A DNA stretch of 64,000 nt from an uncultured Campylobacter sp. (GCF_937921625.1 NZ_CAKZTI010000048.1:9892-73891), one strand, 5' to 3'; shown: positions 17,635 to 27,240, counted from the first letter of the stretch. A program made the numbers and translations. The notes: generated by a model from the letters alone, not told the origin.

Positions 17635-18507
17635 ATGCATAACGACGAAATTGCTAGGTTTGGCATAAGCAAAACGCGGTATGATAAAAATATAAAGGAT
17701 TTCTTACAAGATAAAAATTGCGATAAGCGAAATTTGGCGGGCGGCGGGCTAAAATTTACGAGCGATGGCAGGCAAAATTCTATAAATGCCAGCGAGCAAA
17801 ATTTTACAAATGTCGTTGAACAAAAATCGCAAAGCGATCTCTCTTGTGCCACTGATACACCTTCGCAAAATTTTAAAACTCAAGCTAGAGATTACGACAA
17901 AGAACCAATAACCATAAAAGATAATTCAATAGAGATGATTAAATTTTATTCGCCATTTCTGTATTTTCTTAATTTTATAGATTTTGGAACAAGGCAAGAC
18001 TCGCCAAGATCCATTAAACGCTGGCTAGAACTTTCGGATAAATTTGGCACCTGTTATATAAAATTTAAAAATTCAGTTATCGAATATTATTCCGAGAAAA
18101 AGAGAGTGACCCTATACTCTATAAATTTATCCGAAATAATTGCAATAAAACGCACCTTTGGGCCATCCACTTTAAAAATGACGGAAAAAGGTAAAATTTC
18201 AACATTTTTTGTCGCGTTTACGTGGATAATCCTTTTATCTTTGGTAGTAACTTTTAAAAATAAAATTTCTTATGGAATTTTAATTGTGCCGATCTCCTTA
18301 TTTTTAGCGTTTGCGCCCTTAATCATATTTAGATTTAAGAAAAATTTGGGATTTGACATAGGAAACGACAGCCTTATTTTTATGAGCAATGGTAATTATA
18401 TCGAAGCAAGCATATTAACAAGCAAAGAATACAAAGAGCTAAAAGCCTATTTTCTAATCAAAACAGGGAAAAATTTAGATAAAATCCCGCCACAAATTTT
18501 TGTGTAG
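17635..18507 (+). CDS. membrane protein of unknown function, paralogue of the next gene
   Basis: A 290-residue protein with a very strong ribosome binding site (AAGGAGG) ahead of the ATG. About 100 N-terminal residues are polar and repeat-like (Asn-rich, with QNFT, QNFK), then ARDYDKEPITIKD starts the conserved part. Two adjacent membrane segments lie at about residues 195-235, with the rest probably cytoplasmic. The C-terminus KTGKNLDKIPPQIFV parallels KTKGIDLDKTQRHVW in the next gene, and both share ARDY(D/N)KEP, so the two are tandem duplicates. No family recognised. It begins 62 bases after trpF on the same strand. Confidence 0.55.
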   Translation: MHNDEIARFGISKTRYDKNIKDFLQDKNCDKRNLAGGGLKFTSDGRQNSINASEQNFTNVVEQKSQSDLSCATDTPSQNFKTQARDYDKEPITIKDNSIEMIKFYSPFLYFLNFIDFGTRQDSPRSIKRWLELSDKFGTCYIKFKNSVIEYYSEKKRVTLYSINLSEIIAIKRTFGPSTLKMTEKGKISTFFVAFTWIILLSLVVTFKNKISYGILIVPISLFLAFAPLIIFRFKKNLGFDIGNDSLIFMSNGNYIEASILTSKEYKELKAYFLIKTGKNLDKIPPQIFV

Positions 18508-18523
18508 GCTATAAAGAATAAAG

Positions 18524-18748
18524 ATGAATAAAAAATAGAGCCTCGAAAAGCTAAAGAAAATTCTAAATGAACGGCGTCAAAATTTAGAGCGGGGTTCAGG
18601 GCGGAATTTTGATGCCGAAAATTCTGACAGTAAAAATTTTAAATTTGAAAAACTCACGGATGACTCCGCTATAAATTCAAACGAAAGCATAAGTCTTACT
18701 AAGTTCAGACAAAATCCGAGTTGCGCTCGTGATTATAATAAAGAGCCT
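18524..18748 (+). pseudogene. 5' part of the next gene, cut off by an in-frame TAG
   Basis: From the ATG at 18524 the frame reads MNKK, then TAG at 18536-18538, then stays open in the same frame through SLEKLKKILNERRQNLE and a repeat-like stretch (GRNFDAENSD) up to ARDYNKEP and the next CDS. The paralogue just upstream has an equivalent polar N-terminal region before the same ARDY motif, so this stretch is coding-like. Either the gene carries a nonsense change at codon 5, or its N-terminus has been abandoned for a later start. Confidence 0.5.
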
Positions 18749-19432
18749 TTGGTGGTCAAAGATAGGACGAATTTTTATATAGTTCTTGCTACGGTATGCA
18801 CGCTTGCAATTATGATTTTTATGTATTCATACGAACCCAATCAAACTAGATATAATCAGCTTTTTATAGTATTTCCATTTTTCGGATTGCCTATAATAAT
18901 GGAATATTTTACAAATTTTTTTAATAAGAAATTTGTAAAATTTTATAATGATCGAGTTACTTATTATACAAATAAAATGTCCGAAAAAACTATATTCTTA
19001 GATGATCTTAAGGATGTAAAAAGAGCCTATTTTGCAAGAGATAATGAGTGGCTTAGGAGGCAAGGTGCTTTTTATAGATTTTTCTTAAAATTTGAGCCAT
19101 ACACTACGATAATCGCTTTTTTATTGATCTGCATATTGGTATTAGCTATCGACGTAAGAAAATATATAGAAACAGGTAGTTTCAGAGTATTTTTCATATC
19201 TATACTTGCATTTTTGTTTTTATTCGTCTTAAAATTTATATATTTTTTAGTTTTTAAATTCCGTCTTAGACTTATATTTTACGATAATATAATAATCCGA
19301 GGCAAGGATAAAGATATCGTCTTTACGATAGAAACCATGGATGACTACGTTAGGATAAAAGAATTTTTTATGAAGACAAAAGGCATTGATTTGGACAAGA
19401 CCCAGCGCCACGTGTGGCTGGATTTTAATTAA
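18749..19432 (+). CDS. membrane protein of unknown function, tandem paralogue
   Basis: A 227-residue frame starting from a TTG at 18749 (a GTG follows at 18752). Four hydrophobic segments: two near the start (about 9-25 and 36-52) and two at about 115-131 and 144-165, with a polar loop between the pairs and a cytoplasmic-looking C-terminus. It is a diverged tandem copy of the upstream gene (shared DY(D/N)KEP, K-D and the C-terminal KT-LDK pattern). No strong ribosome binding site precedes the TTG, which supports the view that the original start was the ATG at 18524, now separated by a TAG codon. Function unknown. Confidence 0.5.
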   Translation: MVVKDRTNFYIVLATVCTLAIMIFMYSYEPNQTRYNQLFIVFPFFGLPIIMEYFTNFFNKKFVKFYNDRVTYYTNKMSEKTIFLDDLKDVKRAYFARDNEWLRRQGAFYRFFLKFEPYTTIIAFLLICILVLAIDVRKYIETGSFRVFFISILAFLFLFVLKFIYFLVFKFRLRLIFYDNIIIRGKDKDIVFTIETMDDYVRIKEFFMKTKGIDLDKTQRHVWLDFN

Positions 19433-19473
19433 TAATTAAAGAGCTTTAGATGAAAGAAGCCTCAAATGGCGAA

Positions 19474-19499
19474 GCCTTTAAATTTTAAAATTTAAAGGC
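19474..19499. terminator. 26-base perfect palindrome, possible bidirectional terminator
   Basis: A perfect palindrome with arms GCCTTTAAATTTT and its complement, between the convergent ends of the membrane-protein gene (+) and the YedE-like gene (-). The AT-rich centre is made of AAATTT words. It could end transcription from both sides; no separate T-run. Confidence 0.4.
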
Positions 19500-19729
19500 G
19501 CGACTCTTAAAAATTGATCGTAATCTTTCTTGCGCAGAATCTATTTTATCATTTGCTTTATCGCGTTATGAATACAGCTACAAATTCTTAAATTCTATCT
19601 CCAGCTGCTTGCGCCAGTCTTGCAGAGAGCGCTCCGCTCCGACAGCGTATGTCTTTATAAGTACGCCGCCAGAGCTTGATCAGATACGCCGCCTCTGTAT
19701 AGATTGATCTCTGAGATTAAATATCAGCC

Positions 19730-20791
19730 TTAAGCGGCGCGCCTTTGAAAAATCCCCACGTAAAGCGCGAAAACAAAACCGATCGCGACCGCGTAAGGAG
19801 CGAACTCGGTGATGCCTTTAGCCGAGCTTGCGAGCAAGAAATTGTGCGCGATCGCGGCGCCCGCCGCCATGCCGATGACGAATATGCCCGAGCTTAAATT
19901 TCCCGTGCCGGCCTGCACCAGATGCTTGCCCGGGCAGCCCTCGCTGAGGCTAAAGCAAAGTCCTGCGAGCACCATGCCTAAGAAATTCCAAACGAAATCG
20001 TTATGAGCGATAGGCTGACCTTCGAAGCCGAGCTTGTATTGTCCAAACGCGATATTTGCGATGCTCGCAAACACGATGACGCTTAGCACGCCCCAAAACA
20101 TCGAGAAATCACCGCCGAAAATCTTGCCGAACGCTCCGACGCTGCAAAATTTGCTCTTGTGCATCAGGGCGCCCACGATAATGCCCGCAGCTAGCGAGAT
20201 GCCTACCGCGGCGTGTTGCGCGCCGGGACCTTTAGCGGAGATAAAAAGCGCGCCACCCTCGCCCGTTTTGAGACCGAAAATCAAGGCCGCAAGCAACGCA
20301 GCGCCCAGTAGTACAGGCAAAATTCCGATCGCGCCGCTAAGCCTTGCCTCTTTGCTCGCCTCATAGCCGCGCTTTTTAAGCAAAAACCCAATGAGTACGC
20401 CACAGATCAGACCTGCCAACCCGGCTAGTGCGGTCAAATCGCCGCCGCCTAGGCGCAAAAACGCGCGCCACGGACATCCCAAAAACACAAGGCAGCCGAT
20501 CATCGCGAAAATCCCTAGGAAAAATTTCGCAAACGGCGAGCTACCCGTAACCGGCGCGAACTCGCGCGTCCAAAGCACGCTTGCCAAAAAGCCGCCGAAC
20601 ACGAGCCCTATGATCTCCGGGCGGATGTATTGCACCGCGCTAGCTCGGTGAAAGCCTAACGCGCCGGTGGTGTCGCGCAAAAAGCAAGCGACGCAAACGC
20701 CCATATTGCCCGGGTTTCCGAAATGCACCAGCGTCGCACCCAGCACGCCTAGCACGGCGCCTGCGATGATGTACCATTTAACGTTATTCAT
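19730..20791 (-). CDS. yedE: YeeE/YedE-family permease, selenium-associated YedE type
   Basis: A 353-residue membrane protein with about nine to ten hydrophobic segments in two repeats of the YeeE/YedE fold. Conserved cysteine-bearing motifs are visible: MGVCVACFLRDTTGALG, LGCPWRAFLRLGGGD, KSKFCSVGAFG and EGCPGKHLVQAG. The family moves sulphur- or selenium-containing small molecules; the GCPWR and ACFLRDT motifs point to the subgroup linked to selenium metabolism. The usual small partner (YedF) is not next to it. Substrate is inference. Confidence 0.75.
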   Translation of the reverse strand: MNNVKWYIIAGAVLGVLGATLVHFGNPGNMGVCVACFLRDTTGALGFHRASAVQYIRPEIIGLVFGGFLASVLWTREFAPVTGSSPFAKFFLGIFAMIGCLVFLGCPWRAFLRLGGGDLTALAGLAGLICGVLIGFLLKKRGYEASKEARLSGAIGILPVLLGAALLAALIFGLKTGEGGALFISAKGPGAQHAAVGISLAAGIIVGALMHKSKFCSVGAFGKIFGGDFSMFWGVLSVIVFASIANIAFGQYKLGFEGQPIAHNDFVWNFLGMVLAGLCFSLSEGCPGKHLVQAGTGNLSSGIFVIGMAAGAAIAHNFLLASSAKGITEFAPYAVAIGFVFALYVGIFQRRAA

Positions 20792-20966
20792 GAAAAGATC
20801 CTGAAATAATCTAGATCGACCGATCTCTTAGGCGCGATTTTATCCTTTATAAAATAAAAAGTAAATAAATTCCGATCGAAATTTTAGGGCGAGGAATTTT
20901 ATCCGCACCCTAAAGCGGGACCGAAAGGTAGTTAAAATTTCTGCCTCGAGCGAGCGAGACAAGACC

Positions 20967-21037
20967 GAATTTAATAAAATTTCGCTCCAGCCGAAACAAA
21001 AAACGCCGAGCTAATTTTTAGAAATTTTATTAAATTC
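20967..21037. repeat. 17-bp perfect inverted repeat, 37-base loop
   Basis: GAATTTAATAAAATTTC at 20967-20983 is the exact complement of 21021-21037. It can form a strong hairpin in a long spacer. No transposase is nearby. Confidence 0.7.
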
Positions 21038-21142
21038 CGCCTCGCATGCGGCTAAATTTTCGATTTAGCTTTTATAAACACTGCGCGGGCCCGTCCGATC
21101 GTTAAATTCTTTCGGCACGCGGCAGATTTCGTCCTGCGCGAA

Positions 21143-21184
21143 GCAAAATTTCATCCCATGCCCATACGCGGCTTGAAATTTTGC
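21143..21184. repeat. 11-bp perfect inverted repeat
   Basis: GCAAAATTTCA at 21143-21153 pairs with TGAAATTTTGC at 21174-21184, another hairpin built on the AAATTT word. Confidence 0.65.
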
Positions 21185-21739
21185 TGCGGGCGAGCGAAGC
21201 CTAGCCGTGTTCGCGACTTAAACATAAAGCGAAGTCGCGTGATCTAAAGACACAGATCGTGCGCGATCAAAACAGCCGATATTGGCCTGCGGCTCCGAAT
21301 ACGAGACGCGGACGCTTGCGATCTCAAACGCAAGACGGAGTGCACCCGAGATCAAAATGTAGCCGATACAGGGGGCGATCTAAAAGCAGCCGGCGGAAAC
21401 GTGCCCGTGCGGAGACGAGCTTTCGGGCGCGGTACTTTGCAGCTTCGCCCTACCGGCGGGAGTACTGCTGAGATGCGGAAACGAGCACGCGAGTACGACT
21501 ACTCCTCCGGCACGCCCCCTATCGACGCGCTCCCTCTCCGACGCCGACGTACCTTATGCCGATACCCCCTCTTCGCACTTTTCGCGGACTACAGGCCCGC
21601 GCCGATGATATGTCTGCCTTCGATGCGCCCTCGTTTGGACACGTCCTCCACCGATACGCCCTCGCCGTCTTTAAGACGCGACGTCTTTTTGCAGCGCTGC
21701 ATCGTATCGCTTTTTTTACGAAACGAAATTCAAATATTT

Positions 21740-21783
21740 TTGAAATTAAATTTCAACCTTATTTAAGTATGTAGATATATAAT
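21740..21783 (+). promoter_or_regulatory. receptor promoter with 17-bp inverted repeat
   Basis: TATAAT at 21778-21783 lies 33 bases ahead of the receptor ATG. A perfect 8-1-8 inverted repeat (TTGAAATTAAATTTCAA, 21740-21756) sits just upstream where an activator or repressor could bind. It does not match a Fur box well, so an iron or haem regulator is only a guess. Confidence 0.35.
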
Positions 21784-21815
21784 AATGTATTTCAATTTTA
21801 TTTTAAAGGTCGGGC

Positions 21816-23906
21816 ATGAAAAAGCAAATTTTATTGGTGCCGCTTGCGATAGGCGCAATAGGCGGAGCGAATGCGGCCGAAAACAACGCTACGAAGTCGC
21901 AAGATCTGGGTCAAATCGTCGTGCAAGCGACGGTAAGCGCGGTCGATAACCTAAAATACGCGGGCTCGGCCGGAATTTTAACCCCCAAGGATATGAAAGC
22001 CAAAACCAACGTGATCGATTCGATTATGCAGATACCGGGCGTTGACGGCAGCATGGATATGGGGCGTCAGATCGGCAGGCAGTTTCAGATCCGCGGATTC
22101 GGATATCAAAGCGACGAGCGCGTCATCATCAAGCAAGACGGCGTGCGCAGAAGCGCGGGGATGTACTCAAATATGATCTCATCCTTTCGCACCGATAGCG
22201 ACATCCTAAAGCGCGTCGAGGTCGTAAAGGGCGCCTCGTCCGTGCTTCACGGCTCGGGCGCAATCGGCGGTATCGTAAATATGCAGACAAAAAGCGCGAG
22301 CGATTATCTAAGCGAGGGCAAAAGCGTAGGTTTGATGCTAGGACAGAGGCTTGAATCAAACAATATGCATAGCACGCGCGGCGCGGTCTACGGCAAGGGC
22401 GAGGAAATTCCGATCGACGTTTTACTCTACGGCAAGCGCGCAAGCTACGGCAATATCAAGCTCGCAGACGGCGGCACGCACTACGCTCCGGATTACGATA
22501 AGAGCTTTAATAACGAACATATCGATACCGGATTTTTTAAGATCGGCGCAAACTTAGACGATCATCGCATCAGCTTCAGCGCCTTTGATTACGACGAAAA
22601 TTTACATACGATGTGGCAGACACTATGGCAAAACGACGCAGATCTCTTCGTAAACGGAAATTTAAGCCAGAGAGATTACGTTTTTGATTGGAGCTTTACG
22701 CCGCAAAGCCCGCTAGTGGATATGTCTTTTAAGGCCTACAAAAGCAGAGCTGAGTATAAACGCGGCTATACCAGCGGCGCAACTACCGGCGACTACGCAA
22801 ACAAGGATGACCGCAAAGGGCTAGAGATCAAAAATATCTCGGAATTTGATACGGGCTTTTTAAATCATAGCTTCGCTTTCGGCGGCGATTACGAAAATAG
22901 GCAGGAGGATGCGATCTTTATCCAAAATGGAGCGCTAAGAGATTTCGCCTCATTTCCGAATGAATACAATAGCTACGGGCTTTTTGCGCAGGATCTGATC
23001 CGCTTGCACGATGATTTGGAGCTTACCCTAGGAGGCAGATACGATAGATTCGATCGTGACATCAAAGGCAAACCCGCGAAATTTAAAGATTCCAGATTTT
23101 CTCCACGCGCGGCGATTGCCTATACGCTCTTTGATAAATTTACGCTTTTAGCGGGATACAGCGAGAGTTTCCGCGCGCCTACTCCGCATGAGACATCGCA
23201 AAAAGGGCCGATAAACCGAATGTATTATTACATCCCAAACCCCGATCTAAAGCCCGAGACCGTCAAGGAATACGAGGTCGGATTTAGTTTTAAACAGGAT
23301 GAAATTTTTACGGACGACCACTTCGATATGAAATTTATCTACTTTAACGGCAAGATCGAAGATATGATAGGTATAAAGGCGCTTCCGCATCTAGGCGTGC
23401 CGCCGGGCGGCTTTTCGCAACAATACGGGCAGTATCAAAATATCGATCAAGCCAAAAGGCATGGTTTTGAGCTAAGCTCAAACTACCAAACGCAGGACTT
23501 TGATTTCGGCGCGAGCTTCGAACGGCTTAGAATTTACAACAAGCAGACGCACGAAAATATAAACAATCACGCTAAAAAGCTAAGCGCGCACGCCTCCTAC
23601 TCGCCTTTGCACGATCTAAATTTAGGCTTTGAGGTAAGCCACTATTTTAAGCCTCATTCCAAACCTGCTTCATATTTTGCACGCGGGAGAGAGTATTTTT
23701 ATGTAGATAAGTCCTTTACGATCGCTAATTTTAGAGGAAGTTACAAGATTAAAAACGGCATTATTCCGGCCCTTGACGGCGCCGATCTGAGCTTTGGCGT
23801 AAATAATATTTTCGATCGGCATTATATCAACGCAAACCGCACGCGCGATACTGTAGCGGTGGGCGCTGGACGAAATTTCTACGTCGATTTGGAAGTAAGA
23901 TTTTAG
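21816..23906 (+). CDS. TonB-dependent outer membrane receptor, probably for haem or an iron complex
   Basis: A 696-residue outer membrane protein with a signal peptide (about 1-20, ending NANA-like GGANAAEN). Residues about 30-165 form the plug: a TonB-box-like LGQIVVQAT, then SIMQIPGVDGS, FQIRGFG, VEVVKGASSVLHGSGAIGG. The rest is a 22-strand barrel ending in LSFGVNNIFDRHYIN...FYVDLEVRF with a terminal Phe. The plug and barrel resemble receptors of the haem/haemoglobin type. It takes up an iron-bearing ligand with energy from TonB-ExbBD, which are not in the window. A haem ABC operon lies at 42-46 kb. Ligand not proven. Confidence 0.82.
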   Translation: MKKQILLVPLAIGAIGGANAAENNATKSQDLGQIVVQATVSAVDNLKYAGSAGILTPKDMKAKTNVIDSIMQIPGVDGSMDMGRQIGRQFQIRGFGYQSDERVIIKQDGVRRSAGMYSNMISSFRTDSDILKRVEVVKGASSVLHGSGAIGGIVNMQTKSASDYLSEGKSVGLMLGQRLESNNMHSTRGAVYGKGEEIPIDVLLYGKRASYGNIKLADGGTHYAPDYDKSFNNEHIDTGFFKIGANLDDHRISFSAFDYDENLHTMWQTLWQNDADLFVNGNLSQRDYVFDWSFTPQSPLVDMSFKAYKSRAEYKRGYTSGATTGDYANKDDRKGLEIKNISEFDTGFLNHSFAFGGDYENRQEDAIFIQNGALRDFASFPNEYNSYGLFAQDLIRLHDDLELTLGGRYDRFDRDIKGKPAKFKDSRFSPRAAIAYTLFDKFTLLAGYSESFRAPTPHETSQKGPINRMYYYIPNPDLKPETVKEYEVGFSFKQDEIFTDDHFDMKFIYFNGKIEDMIGIKALPHLGVPPGGFSQQYGQYQNIDQAKRHGFELSSNYQTQDFDFGASFERLRIYNKQTHENINNHAKKLSAHASYSPLHDLNLGFEVSHYFKPHSKPASYFARGREYFYVDKSFTIANFRGSYKIKNGIIPALDGADLSFGVNNIFDRHYINANRTRDTVAVGAGRNFYVDLEVRF

Positions 23907-23919
23907 ATTAAATTTTTGC

Positions 23920-23963
23920 GGCGAGGGCGCGGGTTAAATTTTAAAACTTACCCAGCCTTCGCC
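23920..23963 (+). terminator. hairpin after the TonB receptor
   Basis: GGCGAGGGC (23920-23928) pairs with GCCTTCGCC (23955-23963) with one G-T pair, and GGGT/ACCC extends it inside. It follows the receptor stop by 14 bases and is trailed by CCTCTTTC. Confidence 0.5.
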
Positions 23964-24125
23964 CCTCTTTCGCTTTAAATTTAGACCTCATCGAGACCTT
24001 TTGGTGATAAGGCTTAAATGTGGCATAAATTTCTAGCGCTATAAAATTCCGCAATTTTTAAAATTTAACAAATTGCAAAATTTTATGGGCCACAAAGCCC
24101 GCAAGTTGCAAATTTTCTCGCCTCA

Positions 24126-25277
24126 TCAATCGATAGCGTTGGAGCTTTTTAACACCACTAGATGTTTTTTGCCCGCGAAGCTTAGCACTACGGCAGCATT
24201 ATTTTCGTCGATTTCGCGTACCAGCTCTACTCGCACGTCGCTAGGTCTTGCGGTATCCGAGCCAAGCAGCTCATTTTCTAAAATGCTTTTAAATGCCGAA
24301 ACCTTGGGCTCTTTTGTATCCGATCTTTCTTTTGCTCCCTCGCAAAATTCCATCGTGCCGCTCTCGACAGGGCTTACTTTAAGCGGTGAAATTTTATCCG
24401 CTGTGCCTATATTCTCAGCGCTCTCAGAGTTTTCGTCCGCCTCCGTAGCTTCCGAACGCTCGGCACGCGCAACCTCATCGTAAAATTTATCGTGTGCACT
24501 CTCTTCGCTCACGTTCTCGCCTCTTAAAAAATCTGCACCATCTACGCTTTTTGAGTCGTTAGAATTTTTTAAATTTAAAGCGGAGTCCTCATCTTTCTTC
24601 GCAAACTCTTGCGCGTCGGAATAATTGGTAAAATTTGCGTTCTTTGATCCGCTCTGATTTTTAAAAGAGGAGTCGTTTAAAATTTCGTCTATGCCCGCTT
24701 CGTCCACATCGGCGCCCTCCATGCTAGCGTCGTCTTCAAAAACTCGCCATGTCTCGTCGATACTTTTTTGCGGCTTGTACGATAAAAATTTTCGCACGCC
24801 TACGAAAGCCGCAGCCGCAAGTAGTAACGCTACGATTATCGGCATCACGGAAACCCCGCTGCTACCGCTTTGCACCGTCTCACTCGCCTCGCTCTTTACG
24901 CTCATCTTGCTCTGATCGAAAGCGGGGTTTTTTACGCGCAAAATGAGCTTTAAATTGCCGTCTTGAGTAAGAGCATCGACTGATAGATCGGCTCCGGTAG
25001 GGAAATTGATCTCGATATCCTTGCCCTTAGGCGCTATCGTAAAGCTTTTTAAGACCTTTTGATTGGTGCGCATTTCGTTAAATTTCTCATCGCCGCCAAG
25101 CCCTTTTAAAATAAGGCTCATCGACTGCCCGTCGACGCGGCGCACGATGTCGGGCTTGTATGCGGAGTCAAACGCCAAGGCGATGTCGACGCTGTCGTCG
25201 TGGTTGAAAAGATCATATTGCATCAAATTGGCGCCGAGACAAAAATTTGCGATTAAAATCAAAAATATCTTTTTCAT
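24126..25277 (-). CDS. FliO-like protein with periplasmic AMIN-like domain
   Basis: A 383-residue protein with signal peptide (1-17), a beta-rich periplasmic domain (about 20-115, AMIN-like), one membrane helix (about 144-163, VSVMPIIVALLLAAAAFVGV), a long acidic low-complexity cytoplasmic stretch (about 180-320; Asn/Asp/Ser/Glu-rich) and a small C-terminal domain (VRVELVREIDENNAAVVLSF) like the end of FliO. In Campylobacter the gene near trpA and fliN with this architecture acts as the flagellar export component FliO. Here no fliN is next to it; trpA is 10 bases upstream. The function assignment is from architecture and location and is moderate. Confidence 0.5.
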   Translation of the reverse strand: MKKIFLILIANFCLGANLMQYDLFNHDDSVDIALAFDSAYKPDIVRRVDGQSMSLILKGLGGDEKFNEMRTNQKVLKSFTIAPKGKDIEINFPTGADLSVDALTQDGNLKLILRVKNPAFDQSKMSVKSEASETVQSGSSGVSVMPIIVALLLAAAAFVGVRKFLSYKPQKSIDETWRVFEDDASMEGADVDEAGIDEILNDSSFKNQSGSKNANFTNYSDAQEFAKKDEDSALNLKNSNDSKSVDGADFLRGENVSEESAHDKFYDEVARAERSEATEADENSESAENIGTADKISPLKVSPVESGTMEFCEGAKERSDTKEPKVSAFKSILENELLGSDTARPSDVRVELVREIDENNAAVVLSFAGKKHLVVLKSSNAID

Positions 25278-25287
25278 GCTCTTTCCG

Positions 25288-26034
25288 TTAGTTAAAAAGT
25301 TCGGCGATCTTATTTTGCAGCTCGCGCCCGCCGTAGTTCGCGCATAAATTTACGATCGCAGTGCCGATGATAGCGCCGTCTGCGTATTCTTTGGTGGCGC
25401 GAACGTCGCCCGCCGTGCGGATACCAAAGCCGATAGCTACGGGCAGATCGCTCATTTTTTTAAGATCTGCGACCATATTTTTTAGGCGTGAAATCGGCGT
25501 TTGCTTGCTTCCGGTCACGCCGATAGCTCCCACGCCGTAGATGAAGCCCCGCGCGCGGCTCAAAACTCGCGCGGCGCGGTGCTCGCTCGTAACGCTAATA
25601 AGCGGGATGAGCGCGATACCGAACTCCTCGCAAAGCGCGAAAATTTCCTCGTTTTCCTCATATGGCAGATCGGGGATTATTAGTCCGCTGATTCCGTAGC
25701 GCGCCGCCTGCGTTACAAACTCGCGCACGCCGTAGGCAAAGATCACGTTATAATAGACCAAAAACACGAGCGGCTTGCGCGTTTGCACCTCTTTTAAAAT
25801 TTCAAATACTGTGCCCGCGTTTACGCCGTTTTGCACCGCGGAAAAGCTCGCCTTAAAAATTTCCGGACCGTCCGCGAGTGGATCGGAATACGGGATGCCG
25901 ATCTCAAGCAGATCGATCACGCTTTCGTCTAAATTTGACAAAAACTCCTTCGTATGCGCTGGGCTCGGATAGCCAGCCACGATGTAGCCGATGTTCGCCT
26001 TTTTGCCCGCAAAGGCCGCCTTGATCTTATCCAT
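25288..26034 (-). CDS. trpA: tryptophan synthase alpha subunit
   Basis: Cleaves indole-3-glycerol phosphate to indole, channelled to TrpB. The 248-residue barrel has the catalytic Glu in [17 protein letters not shown] (E45), the catalytic Asp in [10 protein letters not shown], and the phosphate-binding [11 protein letters not shown] near the C-terminus. It overlaps trpB by 8 bases, so translation is coupled. Length slightly short (usual about 255-270) but all motifs are present. Confidence 0.95.
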   Translation of the reverse strand: MDKIKAAFAGKKANIGYIVAGYPSPAHTKEFLSNLDESVIDLLEIGIPYSDPLADGPEIFKASFSAVQNGVNAGTVFEILKEVQTRKPLVFLVYYNVIFAYGVREFVTQAARYGISGLIIPDLPYEENEEIFALCEEFGIALIPLISVTSEHRAARVLSRARGFIYGVGAIGVTGSKQTPISRLKNMVADLKKMSDLPVAIGFGIRTAGDVRATKEYADGAIIGTAIVNLCANYGGRELQNKIAELFN

Positions 26035-27208
26035 AAATCGTTCCTTTTTTGTAATTCATCACGGTATCCATATCCTTATCGCCCCTACCGCTTACGTTTA
26101 CGACGATCGTTTTTCTGCCTTTTAACTGTGGACAGAGCTTTTCTAAATACGCTAGCGCATGCGCGCTTTCGATCGCGGGGATGATGCCTTCGAGCCTGCA
26201 GAGCAGTTTAAGCGCCGTGATGCACTCATCGTCGGTTACCGCTTCGTATTTTGCGCGACTTATCTCGTGCAGATGCGCGTGCTCCGGGCCCACTCCAGGA
26301 TAATCAAGCCCCGCCGAGATGCTGTGAACAGGCTCGATCATGCCGAATTTATTCTGTAGCACAATCGTTTTCATACCGTGGATGATGCCCGCGCGCCCAT
26401 TGGTAATAGTCGCTGCGTGATAAAGGGTTTGTGCGCCCAAGCCGCCCGCTTCGACGCCGATGAGTTGTACGGCGGGATCATCCACGAACGCGCTAAAAAT
26501 TCCTATCGCATTGCTTCCGCCGCCCACGCAGGCTAGGACGTAATCGGCCTTGATCCCCTTGCTCGCAAGCTGCGATTTGGTCTCGGTGCCGATGACGCTT
26601 TGAAAATCCCTAACCATCTTCGGATACGGATGCGGTCCGACCGCCGAGCCGATGACGTAAAATACGCTCTCTATCTCATTCACCCACGCCTGAATCGCCG
26701 CGGTGGTCGCCTCTTTGAGCGTTTTTAAACCGGTGCCGATTTTGATTAAATTTGCACCCAAAAGCTGCATCCTAAAGGCGTTGAGCTGTTGGCGCGCGGC
26801 GTCGGTCTCGCCCATATACACGTCGCACTCAAGCCCAAATAGCGCCGCTGCCGTCGCCGTCGCCACGCCGTGCTGGCCTGCGCCGGTTTCTGCGATGACC
26901 TTTTTTTTGCCCATTTTTTTGGCTAGTAGCGCCTGCGCTAGGGCGTTGTTGATTTTATGAGCGCCCGTGTGATTAAGATCCTCGCGCTTTAGATAAATTT
27001 CATGCCCGTAGTGCTCGCTAAGGCGCGCAGCGTGATACAGCGGCGTCGGACGCCCCGCATATTCGCGCAGCAAGTAACCTAGCTCGTCTTTAAATTCCTT
27101 AGTCTGCGCTATGGTGCTGTACGCATCCTCCAACTCCTCGAGCGCAAACATCGCCGTTTCGGGCACGAACTGCCCGCCGAAACTCCCGAAATACGCCTTT
27201 TTATTCAT
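26027..27208 (-). CDS. trpB: tryptophan synthase beta subunit
   Basis: PLP enzyme joining indole and serine to give tryptophan. PLP lysine K85 lies in [21 protein letters not shown], the phosphate loop [10 protein letters not shown] and the C-terminal [10 protein letters not shown] are intact. The ATG at 27208 (393 aa) is chosen because GAGGAGATAGG lies directly before it; an in-frame ATG five codons upstream lacks such a signal. With trpA it forms a separate minus-strand operon, about 8 kb from trpF. Confidence 0.96.
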   Translation of the reverse strand: MNKKAYFGSFGGQFVPETAMFALEELEDAYSTIAQTKEFKDELGYLLREYAGRPTPLYHAARLSEHYGHEIYLKREDLNHTGAHKINNALAQALLAKKMGKKKVIAETGAGQHGVATATAAALFGLECDVYMGETDAARQQLNAFRMQLLGANLIKIGTGLKTLKEATTAAIQAWVNEIESVFYVIGSAVGPHPYPKMVRDFQSVIGTETKSQLASKGIKADYVLACVGGGSNAIGIFSAFVDDPAVQLIGVEAGGLGAQTLYHAATITNGRAGIIHGMKTIVLQNKFGMIEPVHSISAGLDYPGVGPEHAHLHEISRAKYEAVTDDECITALKLLCRLEGIIPAIESAHALAYLEKLCPQLKGRKTIVVNVSGRGDKDMDTVMNYKKGTIYG

Positions 27209-27234
27209 CCTATCTCCTCGCATTAAATCGCAAG

Positions 27235-27240
27235 ATTATA
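27235..27240 (-). promoter_or_regulatory. -10 promoter element of trpBA
   Basis: TATAAT on the minus strand, 26 bases ahead of the trpB ATG, giving a leader of about 20 bases. trpBA thus seems to have its own promoter apart from trpE-GD-F. Confidence 0.5.

Larger units (their letters stand above)
20792..21815. other. 1-kb gene-free region with AAATTT inverted repeats
   Basis: Between divergent yedE and the TonB receptor. Short open frames at 21259-21774 are Arg/Pro-rich with no family character and are probably not genes. The first half holds two perfect inverted repeats (20967-21037 and 21143-21184); the last 80 bases are AT-rich and carry the receptor promoter. The middle (about 21240-21700) is GC-rich without visible structure. 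Confidence 0.5.

Noticed and set aside
21259..21774. Open frames in the yedE/TonB spacer
   Set aside because: Arg/Pro/Ser-rich composition, no ribosome site, overlapping frames; typical of chance frames in GC-rich spacer.
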